Assembly: GCA_013076295.1 (NCBI GenBank) | Contig: RQOL01000863.1 | Coordinates: 2,112,180 to 2,176,179 of the forward strand | Origin: Sanderia malayensis | Lineage: Eukaryota > Cnidaria > Scyphozoa > Semaeostomeae > Pelagiidae | Direction of reading: 5' to 3' | Length of the DNA stretch: 64,000 bases | Shown: positions 36,335 to 51,800 of the stretch, one piece after another | How positions within the stretch are numbered: position 1 is the first letter of the stretch | Layout of the letters: each line of letters begins with the position of its first letter | Translations under genes and position numbers: made by a program | Notes under the pieces: generated by a model | What the model saw: only the letters and a program-made list of their open reading frames with translations | Databases searched by the model: none | What the model was told of the DNA's origin: nothing

Positions 36335-39300
36335 ATGGCTGCCGTAAACTCGAGTGAGTCGTTTTGGGATATTGGGCATTTCAAGAAAGCTGTAAAGCGC
36401 GTGGATGATGGAGCGGTTGTTTGCGATGAATTATTGAAAATGATAGCCGAACGGGCTGAAATTGAGAGCAAGTATGCAAGGAAGCTGACTGCTTGGGATG
36501 AGAAATGGAGGAAGCAAGTGCAAAATGGGCCTATGTATGCTACAATGAAGAATGCATATTTAGGCGTGCTCACCGAGGCTCAGGATAGAGCGAGGATACA
36601 CGTAGATTGTTATGGGAAACTTCATAATCAAGTTGTTGAAAGTGTGAAGACATGGAAGAACCAGCAATATCACAAGAATTTTATGGGATATTGGAAGGAG
36701 ACGAAGGAACTTGATGAGGAGTTTACAAAGGCCCAAAAACCATGGGGTGAAGGCTTCAATAAAGTCCAGCGTGCGAAACGAAATTATCACTCAGCTTGTA
36801 AAAATCATGAAATAGCTTCCGAGGCTCTTAGTACAGCGTCCAAAGAAGAGGGCTTCGCACCCGAGAAGAGAAAAAAGCTTGAAGATACAGTCAGCAAGCA
36901 GGAGACCAATGTTGCTCGTGCTAAAAAGAAGTACAAGGAGAAATTGCAGAGACTAGACCCCTTGACAATATCCTACGAAACAGAAATGAAGAAAGTGTTT
37001 AATAAATCACAACAAATGGAGCAGAAAAAGCTGGATTTCTTCAAACATATTCTTTTGGAATTTCACAAATGTGTCAATATTACTGCCGACGAAAGGTACA
37101 TGATAAAACGTTGCTTCCTATTTCCCACAATTTTGTCGAAGCGTTATTTCCTGTCGGAAACGCCCCCAGCGCTTATCTTTTTAACTGATATCGACGAAGC
37201 GTTTATTACAAAAGAACATAAATTTTAAAGGCCTCAAGAGGTTTTTAACCTCTTGGGTGATATCTAGGGGTTACTATTTCGGCAAATATACCAAATTTGT
37301 TTATGTCATTGATGCAAATTGTACATGGGATGTGATTGCCAACTTAATGAAACGATTTGATAATTAATAGCACCTTGTTTGAGATGAGTAAACTTGCAAG
37401 TGTCCATGAAAATAGGAAATTGCTTGTATCTAAGGAAGCTGTATGCTCTGCTGTAACCATGACCTGTCATGAACTAAACATTTATGGTATGCCTGGGCTC
37501 CAGAGGTCACAGCAATATTTTTGTTAATAATCCCCTTGGTTTACTGGCCGCCTGACTGTCCTCTCCACCCACCTCTGTAAGCTGGAAATTATTGACATAA
37601 AGTCATTTGATATGGTGAGTCATATCAAGGTATTCTATTGTCTCACCTGACCACAATCTTTTTGTCAGGCTGTCCAAATTGTTTAAAGAGCAGCTAGAGT
37701 CAGCAAACATTGGTGATGTCAAGCATGATCTGACATGGTGGGCTGAGAATTACGGAGCTGACATGCCACAGCATTGGCCTCAATTTGAGGTATGTTCCAG
37801 AGCATATGCCCCCCTAAATTGTATATCCCCCCCTCATACTTGTTTGCAATCAAGTCAGAAAAGGTATTGAGTCATATTGAACCAGTTTAAAATAGTTTCT
37901 TCTTGAACTTCAGTGAGGTTTTTGTCTGTAGGAGTTTGTTAGTCGACAGAAGAAGAAGCACTGCAAAGTGTGTGCCGATAGAGGGCCAGGCTCGTTGTCT
38001 GATTGCCCTGCTAGTTGCTTTTCAGTTGCAACACTGAACATTAATGATTTAGATGCAGAACTTTGTCAATTCAGTGAGGAAGACTTAGCAGCAGTGAGGC
38101 AGGTTCTGAAACCGATCCCAAATCATTCTGAAGCATCCCAAAAATTGCTGTCCTCTTCGCCCGAGATAAGCAGTTCTATGCTTGGTAATTGTAGCAGGAA
38201 TAAAAGAAATTCTTATGCTGTGTATAGCAATTTCTATAAACATAAGGACCGGTTTGTGGACCAGATGGCCCAGGATGAAGGGGACAGCTTTTTGGATGAT
38301 CGTGACACCTGCAGTCTACTCAGTAGGGATGTTGCTACTGAACAAGATGTAGTGGAAGTGGGCGAGGCTGATGGTTTGTTAGAGAAGCTAGATTCATGTA
38401 GAACAGAGACAAGTGCTGATAGCGTCAAGAGTGAACCCTCAGACAGCACACAGAATCTTGCCTGGATGTACGAGTGTAACATAGACCTGATGAACTGCAA
38501 GCTGATGGCAGACTGCAGTCCAACTGTAGATCAGGATATTCACATGTCTTACAATGTGTATTCAGTTAGTGATAGATCGTTTCAGAAATCAGCTGTAGAT
38601 GCTAGTCAAGCCCAATACAGTAGTCTGGTGAGTTGAATCGCTCCAATCTTTTCGTATACAGTAAAAACCCGCATATAAGAACCTGTAAATTTTCCTTCCA
38701 GACTATTGTTCCAAGACAATAGGCTATTGTTTCATCTATTGTTTTGAGCAGCAAAATCACCCTGAAGGTTCTTAATCCGTTGGTTCTTATATGCGGGTTT
38801 TTACTATACTATATATCCGCGAATTGCCCCCTCCGTCGAACAAGCCTCCTCCCATTGAATAACTCCTCATTCAAAAATATCAAAAATTATCAAGCTTCCA
38901 GGGGGGTTAATTCAAGGATTCACTGATTCAGTCTTCAATCTTGTCGCCCCTTGTTCAACTCATATTTGAGTTTGTAATCAACAATACCTGCATACAATTT
39001 TACTTTGCTTGTTTTCAACCTGTAGATTCATACACTAGTTTGTACGATTTGTATTTCTTACAAAATAGAAGGTATTTTGGGCGTCAATGTTAGCGTGAAC
39101 CTTGCTGTTGATAGATGTTTGCTTCTTCCTCCTCAGGAGTTCGGTGAGACTAATACTCCGAGTTTCTCTGATAACGACATTGCAGAGAAGACAATAGAAG
39201 CTGAATCTACGTATCAAGTCCCCAGGCGAATGGACTCGCAGCCCAATGCAGCGTTCACTGATCACAACGGCAAGGACAACCCATTTTTGGCCAATGATGG

Positions 39301-39860
39301 AAGTACAAAGTATGCTTCGTTTTATTTATATCGCTTTTCTTTGTTATATTTGTATTCAGAGAGACGGGTAGTTGTTTATTTAACGGAGATGGGTTTAGTT
39401 AGTTGTCAGAGATAAGGACAAATTCCAGAGAGAGTTTTGGGGGCAACACGGAGGATGTGGGTCAGAAACAGCAGTTAAGAGAAGAACAGTAGATAGAACG
39501 CCTTGCCAGAGACAAAAGGGGGACAAATTGGAACTTCGATGAATGACAGGCGTGTTCATTACGCGCTGTCATTTGTATCTAATGCTATTTTACCCACCTA
39601 TATTCCAAACGCTTGAGTAATAACATCCTTTCTTTCACAGGTCGGACGATGAATGGGACGTTCCACCTCCCGAAGATGATAATCCTGGTGTTCCGGTCCG
39701 GGCTTTATACACGTACTCAGCCGTGGAAGATGACGAACTGTCGTTCCAATCAGGTGATGTGTTCGCCAAGTTGAGTGACGAAGATGCTCAAGGCTGGTGC
39801 AGAGGTAGGATCCAAGGCAAAGTAGGACTATACCCTGCTAATTACGTTGAATCTGTCTAG
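36335..39860 (+). CDS. PACSIN: PACSIN / syndapin, F-BAR and SH3 protein
   Basis: Five exons (36335-37095, 37669-37789, 37932-38627, 39137-39309, 39641-39860) give 656 aa; vertebrate PACSINs are about 420-490. The first exon holds nearly the whole F-BAR domain: SESFWDIGHFKKAVKRVDDG, ERAEIESKYA, WKETKE, AQKPWGEG and long coiled-coil helices, with TWWAENYGADMPQHWPQFE in exon 2. The C-terminal SH3 (VRALYTYSAVEDDELSFQSGD to GLYPANYVESV) matches PACSIN SH3. An NPF (NPFLAND) in exon 4 fits EHD binding. The family bends membranes and links dynamin and N-WASP in endocytosis. Exon 3 makes a long Ser/Asp-rich linker not typical of PACSIN, starting with a Cys cluster (HCKVCADRG..CPASC). The frame stays open upstream to 36149; 36335 fits homologues. 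Confidence 0.96.
38659..38806. mobile_element. MITE copy 3 (CAGTAAAAACCCGCATATAAG family)
   Basis: 148 bp, same orientation as copy 2, in the PACSIN intron 38628-39136. TA precedes the left end; the right end has drifted from ACTG to ACTA. Confidence 0.85.
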
Positions 39861-41038
39861 CGTATATTTGTATCGTGCTAATGTTGTGTTAGATCACCCC
39901 ACATCGTCAGTGATAAATCTGTCCACGTCGGTAACACAAGTTGAATTGAATTGAACTGACAGTTCTGGGTCATATTGAGTTGAATTGAACATGCAGATGC
40001 ATTCTGCTTGCATTTTAGTTCAATATCATTTTCTCCTTTCACCCTTCAGGGACTTGACAACTTTATTTACGACTTATATACCCTTTAACACTGCTTAATC
40101 TGTGTGGAGTTCCTTTTCTTCAACATGACTTATTGTTTTGAGCAGAAGTCCTTCAAACACTGATATGCCTTTAATCTGTCTACTTTTCTCTCGCATTTAT
40201 AAACTTCTTCAATAAATTTCTTCTTTAAGCTTCATTCTATTTTTATACGTGGACAGACGAACTCACAATAGGCCCACTGAACTAACAACCTCGCTGCAAA
40301 ATTTGTTGTTAAGATATAATTCTTTGTACTTTGTTTTTACGAATATTTATGCTTTCTGAACCACAATTGTTGCTTGTACGGCTATTTATTCGCCTGAAAA
40401 ATTTCACAATTAATTGACGATGTAGTTATGGAATTAAAAAGAAATTAAAGTTCATTAGAAATGTAGTTTTTTGTTCCTCTAACTTAAACTATACCTGTCC
40501 CAAGTTTTTTATTTCTAATTTTAACAATTTATATCCTACGTGATTCAAAAGAGATTATTAATTGTAATTTACTATTTACTAATTTTTTCATTTAACCAAG
40601 CATTGGAGCTAAACATGTATATTTTACATTCTACTGCAGATAATTCTACTTGTTTCAGAAAAATTTAACACGAAGCAATAGTTTCTCGATAACAAAAGCT
40701 TTTTGCAACATTTTAGTTTTCGTAAACTTTTGCACGAATTTTAAAGGTTTGAAGTGTTATGTTTTTAGTTGTTCTTTAATACACTGCTTAAAGTATAGAT
40801 ATAATAGATTATCAATTCCTAGGAGTTGCATAAAGATAGGAGAACATATTTTTGTTTTGATATTTTTGCCCTTCAAGTCAGGACCTTCGAGGACGCTCCC
40901 AAGATCCTATGCGCGCGCTGATGTCATCAAACTTTTTAGCATGTGCTTTGCTGAACAATCTCTCTACTGAATTTATTCAAAGCTGTCAGGCGTCTCTGCC
41001 AATTCACGCGAGAAAATTTCTCGATTTGCCAAGAAAAA
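39861..41038. other. Intergenic, PACSIN 3' flank and caprin promoter
   Basis: AT-rich. AATAAA near 40213 could end PACSIN transcripts. No coding region supported; a 106-codon frame at 40650-40970 looks random. Confidence 0.6.
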
Positions 41039-44000
41039 ATGCCAAGTGCTTCATCGAAATCTGCCGCAATGTCTTCTCAAGTGCCTAGTCTTGAAGGACA
41101 GGATCCGCTGAAAGTTGTCGTCTCAATGATGGAGAAGAAAGTTAGAAATCTCGAGAAGCGGAAGGTGAGGCTATTCCGAATGGCGTCATGCTCGTATTAT
41201 TTCCCCAAAGATCTGGAACTTTCTGAGTCTTTGTTCCCTTCAGTTTTGTTTACGTGCTTCTAAATCCCCAATTAGCCAAAACAGTTTTTGATATGCTCGA
41301 TTTATTTACCTCTGGTGTTATTTTTCAACCTGAGAATCATGATTTAGAGTAGTTACTACGGTTATTGAAGGAATTAGGCCCGATATGATATCCCATGCTT
41401 TCTTTAGGCCCATCTGTGACGTCGTGTGGTGACATATTCTTGTCTGTAAAATGACAGGATATCGGGGTGATTAGACCAAAATAGGGAGGGCCGGTGTTGC
41501 ACTTGAAATATCTCCTGTGTCTATTCTAGTGTTATTTATATTTATTTCAGACAAGGCTGGTTTCCTACACTCAACAAGTTGAAGAAGGAAAAAAACTAGT
41601 TGAAAAGGATCAGCAGGTACACAAAGTGAATTATAACCATGTCATATAATAAGATAATGCTAACTCATCACACTAAAAGTTGTCTCATCAAGTCGCAGTT
41701 AAATCATGCTAACTTGATCATACAATTATGGTTTAAGTCACAATGAAGTTATTTCAGGACACAGCTATTTGTGAGATATATATTAGTGTGGGCTATTTGT
41801 TGCTTTTAGGATGCAGTGAAGAAGATTGAATTTGTGGAAAACAGTCTTGAGCTTGCTAAGGAGTTCCATCAGATTTTCAGAATGATGGAACAAGAGGTTT
41901 TGCATTTGTTTATGTTGATTATCTTTCCATTTCATGACATACTGTTTCTTTATTGATACTATTTCAGTATCTCATGTATCATCCCATGCTTTGTTTTTTC
42001 AGTACATTAAGTTGCAGAAGAAGGAACAGAAGAGAGCCAAGTTGGAGATGAAGGAGAAGGGCTTTAACGAGAGAAAAAAGACCGCTACACAGATCCTTGA
42101 AGTTCAGACGCTGCTTGAGAACATCGATGATGACGTGAAAGAGGACTTTCGCAATGGAACTGAAGGAGCTTGCGTAAGAAATACATTGCTAACATCTATC
42201 TCATGCACCTATTTAGCTTTGTGACCTTCGTGAGCTTTGTGTCAGCTGGGCAGCAACTTTGAAAAGTAATGTCTTCGATTTAATTCCCATTTCAACTGTT
42301 TCGTTGTTGATGTTGTTGCTGCGGCCTGTTGAATTAACCTCGTTTTCAACACGAGGCTGTGTGTGAATCTCTTTTTCCTCCTCCCCGGTGACCTCCTTCA
42401 CCCCTTTGATGATTGCCCAATCTCTCTTAACAACAGGGTAAGACACCCATTAGCTGTTGCAATTTTCTTTGCAGAACAACCTTAGCAAATAAACTCAATA
42501 TGATTTCAATGTTGTCCTGCAAATACTTAGTTTTATTTCTCTGTGTTGTTGTAGAAATTGGAGGAGGAGGACTTAGCGAGACTTGATGAAATCTACAAGC
42601 TGATCACTCCAAGTCAGTGCGAAGATACGAAGGTCATGAAGGACCAGGTCGCGGCATCATCAATTCATCTTCACAACTTACTTGAGGAGAAGGATTTGCC
42701 TGTAATTGGCACAACTTGTATCCTTTTCAATGAGAATTAATGCTGCTTTACACACTTGTTTGCTCAACTTGCAACTTTATTTCACAAGCAGTGACATAGA
42801 AGCTTGTTTCATCTTTAATATGTATGACTGGGTTGTCTTGCAACTATAGAACTTTGTTTGTAGCTCATCAAAGTTCACTTCAATATTACATATTTTTCAA
42901 CATCAGCGCATTGTGGCCTTAACTCCTTCTTTAGATAAGCAATTATATGGCATCCTCAAGAAGATAAAGGAGTGTGGGTATTTTGATAAGTCTGAAAAAG
43001 TAGAAGAAGAAGCAGCAAGTGCACCTGTTGAGGACACTGCCACTGAAGACAGACAGCCAGTTGTCGAAGCAGAAGAGGCAGTCACTGAAGACAAAGATGA
43101 TGGACAGAAAGAGGAAGGAGATCTCACAACTGAAGCTGGTCAACCTGAACCAGGCTACAACGCTACTCCCGCAGAGCCATTGGTGAGTAATTCATAAGCG
43201 AATTTCATCCTCTTTGATGCCAGTGCTCTGTTGTTATCTGATGCTGTTATTTTTTAATCCAGGGGTTGTTTTAAATGTTGTTAATGTTGTTGAGGGGACA
43301 CTTTGCTCGGTTCTGTTAAAAGTTGCAATGATTATGCTTTGTTCATATTTATGAAGCATGTTTTTTTGTTATTTAAGTTGCAGGAAGGCATGACTGAAGC
43401 TGTTGAACCTGAACTTGTTAATGGCGTTGATTTACCTGTTGAGTTCAGTGAGCCAGCCGGAGATTCTGCTATCAATTTTCTCAGCTCGGAAGTTCAAGTG
43501 CCAGGTAAGCTGTTGTTAAAGATTACTACTTGAAGATCGCTTGTTTTCTAGTACATACAGGTAACTATAAAGGAAATTGTTGAATGAAGTAACTGAGTAT
43601 TGGCTGTTGTACTGATTTGACAGGTGAAGAATTGTTTTTGTTTTTGTAGCAGCTGATGTAGAAAGTGAAGAGGCGTCTGCAGAAGAGGGCAAGTTAAATG
43701 CAGCAAGTCCAGAATTCATTCCAAGAAGTCTACAGAGTGGTCAGTCAGAAGAATCTGGCTGGGTTGAAGGTGAAGGCAATGAGGCTGGAGCAGAGAATTC
43801 AGGAAGTGATGGCGGATGGCAAAATGGTATGTTATTTATAACAATGATTTATTTTCTCAATGTGATCTACCTGATTGCATCTATTTTTTCTTGCGTCTTT
43901 CAAATTTCTGATTTGGTTTACGTCTTTTTGCAGTGACAACATCGAGTGATGCACATCACGCGCAAAACCGAAGAGGAGGGCATAGAGGTAGGGACAGAGG

Positions 44001-44358
44001 GGGGTTCAGAGGGGGGCGTGGTGAAGGACGAGGTGGTCGAGGTCGTGGTGGATACGGTCAGAACAACTACCATCAGAGACAGGTAAAGTGTTTGTTTGAG
44101 ATTCATTGATCAAATTATTTCATTTATTTAGTTGAAATAATAATTTATTTAGTTGAAATAACGTTTTTAATTGGTGATTTATTTGGTCTTCAGGAGAGAG
44201 GAGACAATAATCAAAGGCGTGAAGGGGGTCACCCCAGAGGTGGAAGAGGCGGACGTGGTGGTCACCCGAGAGGAGGAAGGGGAGATTCGCGTGGAGCCCC
44301 CCGTGGAAACCGAGGCGGATACAGCAGACCCCAACAACAACAACAACCGCAACAATAA
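41039..44358 (+). CDS. CAPRIN1: Caprin-family RNA-binding protein
   Basis: Ten exons (41039-41164, 41551-41616, 41810-41896, 42003-42173, 42555-42717, 42935-43182, 43384-43504, 43650-43826, 43934-44082, 44194-44358) give 490 aa. Caprins bind mRNA, G3BP and FMRP in granules and control translation. The N-terminal half is the conserved HR1 helical region: DAVKKIEFVENSLELAKEF, LEEEDLARLDEIYKLI, and IGTTYKQLYGILKKIKECGYFD, which spans the 42717/42935 junction. The acceptor at 42935 was chosen because it alone restores GTTY; one at 42907 breaks frame. An acidic middle (43000-43500) is followed by RGG-type tails in the last two exons (RGGFRGGRGEGRGG, HPRGGRGGRGG) and a Gln run. No C1q domain or separate HR2 is visible, unlike CAPRIN2. 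The exon ending at 41896 uses a poor GTTTTG donor. Confidence 0.93.
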
Positions 44359-45268
44359 AGCAGCTGAAAAATGACTTAAATTGGAGAAATTGCGTTTTGT
44401 ACATAACCTCAATGTTGTAGTGCAGCTAAACCTGCTCGACAATTTTTGAAACCTTCAGTTTTCAAGCAAACTACTAGAAACAGATTTCGATGAAGCTCTT
44501 GGCACAATTATTCAGGCAGTATGATGTGACGTTTTCTGAAAGCAGAGGGCAAATTACAAGGCGCACCTAGACTCAAATTGTTCCTTGATTCCATTAAAAG
44601 AAATGGAGAGAAACAGAACAGTGGCTTAGCATTTAGTTGGTTTTGTTTGGATTTTTTCATCTAACCTTGCATTATTTCGTTAATAGAGCTATTATATAAG
44701 TACTGTAGAGTTTAATGTTGCACTATCAAATGTATTGTTCAAGGTTATTACCTATTTGTGTTATTTTGCAGACATTGTTTATCAATGAAAATAGTTGCAG
44801 GGAATTTCCCCAACAAACTAATCGAACCCCTATCTTTTTAATTATTTGTAGGTTGTAAGCAACTGTATCGTAAGTTGCTTAGATTGACTTTATATTGCTT
44901 GGCTACTTGTTCTGTTATTGTGGTTGAAAAATTGCCATTTTAGTTTTGAATTTTTGGAACAGATAAAGGTGATTTGTGACGTGTTTGTAATTTCGCTTTG
45001 TTTAACGTCGTATGAAAGTTCGCAATGTCTTCAATCCTGTTGTTTTTGTGTTCATTTTGATTATATGCTTGCCTGACACGATGCCCCAGTGATGCGAGCA
45101 GCTAGCGCTTTTCTAGCGTAGCTACATTCCAAGATTCTGATGCCATCATGTTGTATCAAAGGTGGGACATACAAACGCATGAGTTGGCCTTGCCACTCTT
45201 ACGGGCGGCCTATTATATGGAGTACGTTTTGCATTTCACATTGCTATAAATCAAGTCTTTCTCTTGAC
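44359..45268. other. Intergenic, caprin 3' flank
   Basis: AT-rich, no gene seen. The caprin stop codon itself lies inside an AATAAA word (44354-44359). Confidence 0.6.
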
Positions 45269-48518
<3,250 letters not shown>

Positions 48519-48879
48519 CGCGCAATGACTTGAAACTGCATTGTTTGGATTTGTGGGGGATCATTTGAAAAGTTTTAATTACTCAACTTGGATGACATGA
48601 AAACATGAACGCAAAATGGAAAAACGTTTTTTATTTTTCGATCAATGAGACTTTTTTATTATATCATAGATAGGGAATTCATTGCTGATAATATCTGCCC
48701 CTTTTATGCTATTCTCCGGCCCTTGATAATAAAACCCCAAAAGCGACACAGATATTGAGAGGTTTCAATAATTTTTATTTTTCCTTTATTTTTGTCTTGT
48801 GCTCATATCACATATTGATAACTACACATTCAATATTTACGTCATCGATTATAAAAATTATTGTCTATCCGTTTGTTCT

Positions 48880-51800
48880 TGTCTATCCGTTTGTCTATTG
48901 TCTATCCGTTTGTTCTAAGTCATCGTCATCATCATCATCATCATACTGGCTGTGCGATCTCGCTTTCATGCATTTGCACCTGTGCCTATCTATTTTTTCC
49001 ATTAATCTCTTTACGTCATCGACAAAGAAGAAGTCCACGCGTTGTTTTATCAGACTGTCTATCTTCGGCTCAAACGCTTTAATCGTTATATAATAATAAT
49101 AATCAATTTATTTAAAGTTGGCTGGTAAATACATAGCGTGATTAACAAGTTAATTTTGCTAATTAAAGCCAACTATTTAAAATACTGAAAAAAATCTATA
49201 ATGTTTATTAAGATTCTACTTAAAATAGTCCATATATTTTTTTTAAATAAATCTGAAATGTTTATTAAAAATCTACTTAAAATAGCCATATAAGTTCCTA
49301 AATAAATGATTAAAACAAGCAATAATAATTCATATAAAAAAGTAGTGTATGGTACAATAAAAGATTTTAAAATTTAAAATGAAAATAATGTTAAAAAATT
49401 TTACGATTATAAATATCCAAGGTTTGGAACGAACGGTCTGCAGAGTCTACATGTGCATTCATTACCGCGCCATTGTTTTATCTTTGACCTAAATTGCAAG
49501 AAGGATTCAACATTTCTTATTTCTTCAGGGATGCGATACCAAAGTTGAGGCCCTCTATATCTTACAGTTTCAGAACCAAAATGTACAGTTTTAATCCTTG
49601 GTAAGAAAAATTCATTGCCATTTCTCAGGTTAAACATAACTTCTCGCTGCCTGAAAATCTCACTCATAAAAGGAGGGCTTAAATTGTTCTGAGTTTTGAA
49701 CATTTCTAACATAAGTGTTTGTAGATTCTTAGTGTGGATGGTCACTGCTTTGTCTCTTTCCAATAAGGTCTCAAAATTAGATTCATAGTCCTTATATGCA
49801 ATCCTTAAAGCTCTTTCGTGAATTTTATCAATTTTATTGTTTAAATTTCTGCTATGAAACATCCAAGCTAACGGGCAGTATTGAAATTGACTTATGACGA
49901 ACGATCTCATTAAAAGTCGTAATTTGCCTGAGCCCATATAGGGAGACAGACGAGAAAGTGCAAAAAGTTTATTGCCGGCCTTTTTACATAACTTTGTGAT
50001 GTGCGTTTCAAAAGTAAGTTTATTATCGATTGTGACACCTAGCAGTTTTTCCTGATCTGTATTCTCGATACTACTGTTACCTATATTTACCGTAACTGAT
50101 TGGTTGGCACTTTTCCCTAGCACTAATAAGTGACACTTATCTGTATTTAACTTCATAAAATTATCTGCAAACCATTGAACAATAAAATTAGAATCATTTT
50201 CCAGCTTCCCAATAACATTGTTGAGGTTCTTATCGCATGCATAAATAGTTGTATCATCTGCATAATTGCAGATATCTGTTTCGTCAATAGAGAACAACAG
50301 ATCATTTATGTAAATGTTAAAGAGAAGGGGGCCAAGAACTGATCCTTGTGGGACGCCTAAGCTAAGATGTTCAAAGTTACTAAAAGACCCATTGATTTTT
50401 ACCCTTTGTTGCCTGCCCTCTAGAAAATTGTAAATAAGACATAGAGCTTCACGACTAAAACCATAAGCGTTTAGTTTTGCCAAAAGGAGGTCGTGCTTAA
50501 TGCAGTCAAACGCTTTCGAGAGGTCCATCAAGATTGCACCCACGTTTTCCCCATTGTCTAAACTGACTTTCCATTTTTCAAGCATTCGAATCAAAGCATG
50601 TTGTGTGTTATAACCTTTGCGAAAACCACAAAGTAGAACCGATAGATATGGTGTTATATATTCAATAATCTGCCTATCCAAAATTCTTTCAAAAATCTTG
50701 GAAACCGTTGCGGCACTGTCACTCATGCTGTACAATGTATAGACGCCGAGGGCTAAATCATAGTTGTAGTTGGTCTTAAGCGTCTGTATTGTTTGGTTCG
50801 TACCATACTTGGCATTGTCAAACATTACCAGGTTAACGTTTGCGATAGACGCGCCAACGGCCTTTGCAATAACGCCACTTAGGAACAGATAGTCTGCTAT
50901 TTTGTTTGTCGTGTTCGCGATTGGTTTGAGACATGGTGCTATTGATGGTAAAGCAGCAATTAATTGTTGCTTTATTCTGTGGGCTTTGGCATTTGGAAAT
51001 TTCCAACAATATGAATGGTAACTTGTACCAATGACCAGGTGTTTGTTCATCTGCAATGAAATAAGGAAGAGAGATTTTCTCTTCTCTCAACTACTCAATT
51101 GATGATAATAATCTAGCCGGCGGAGATGTTATTCTGAAATGCATTTGACAGTTATTGGATTGTGAATGCTGGAAAGAAGAGAGAGATCGCCTAGGCAACA
51201 GAGAATGCCTTAAACAATGTTGCATTTTGGATACCTTTTTTGCAGTGGATGTTTTCAATACGTCGTAGCCACCCACGATCACTTGGGATGCCATTCCAAA
51301 TGCCTTGACTATATTTGCAACTGCCTTGCCTGTTGCCATGGCATGCATCATGCTTGCTTTGTTCTTGTGCATCCCTGAAGATGGCTTCATCTGAAAAATA
51401 CAACATTAATGTTGTTGTTGTTGTTGTCGTTGTTGTTGCTGTGATGATGTTGTAGTGTATAGTTTTGCAACCCGTATATTTATGTTTGTAGTTTCAGCCA
51501 AGTGGACTCAATTCATAAAGCGATTGTATTTGTTGTGAGTGGCTACATAGTAAGATGATCATCATACCTCAATGTATACAAGAAGATTCGTCTTTTTTGC
51601 CCAATGTAGAAGATCGTCAAGAAAGACAACTCTTCTTCGTCTATTGTAACGGTAAGTTTTCTTGCCTGCAATGGAGCAAATTATTGAGAAATTTCGTGCA
51701 TCTAAAATTCTTTGCAAATTAGCCCTCGAGGACATATTTCAGAAGTTACGGCCATTATGTTGCAAAAGGTGCAAGTTCAAAGACAGGGACGTGAAAATGC

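Noticed and set aside
42907..42934. Caprin exon starting at the CATCAG acceptor at 42906
   Set aside because: Wrong phase with the preceding exon; the acceptor at 42933-42934 restores the conserved GTTY and frame.
49407..51056. A stand-alone 549-codon reverse transcriptase gene
   Set aside because: Its first ~115 codons are the GDPD last exon, as copy B shows; only the remainder is LINE, so it is annotated as a fusion exon plus a mobile element.
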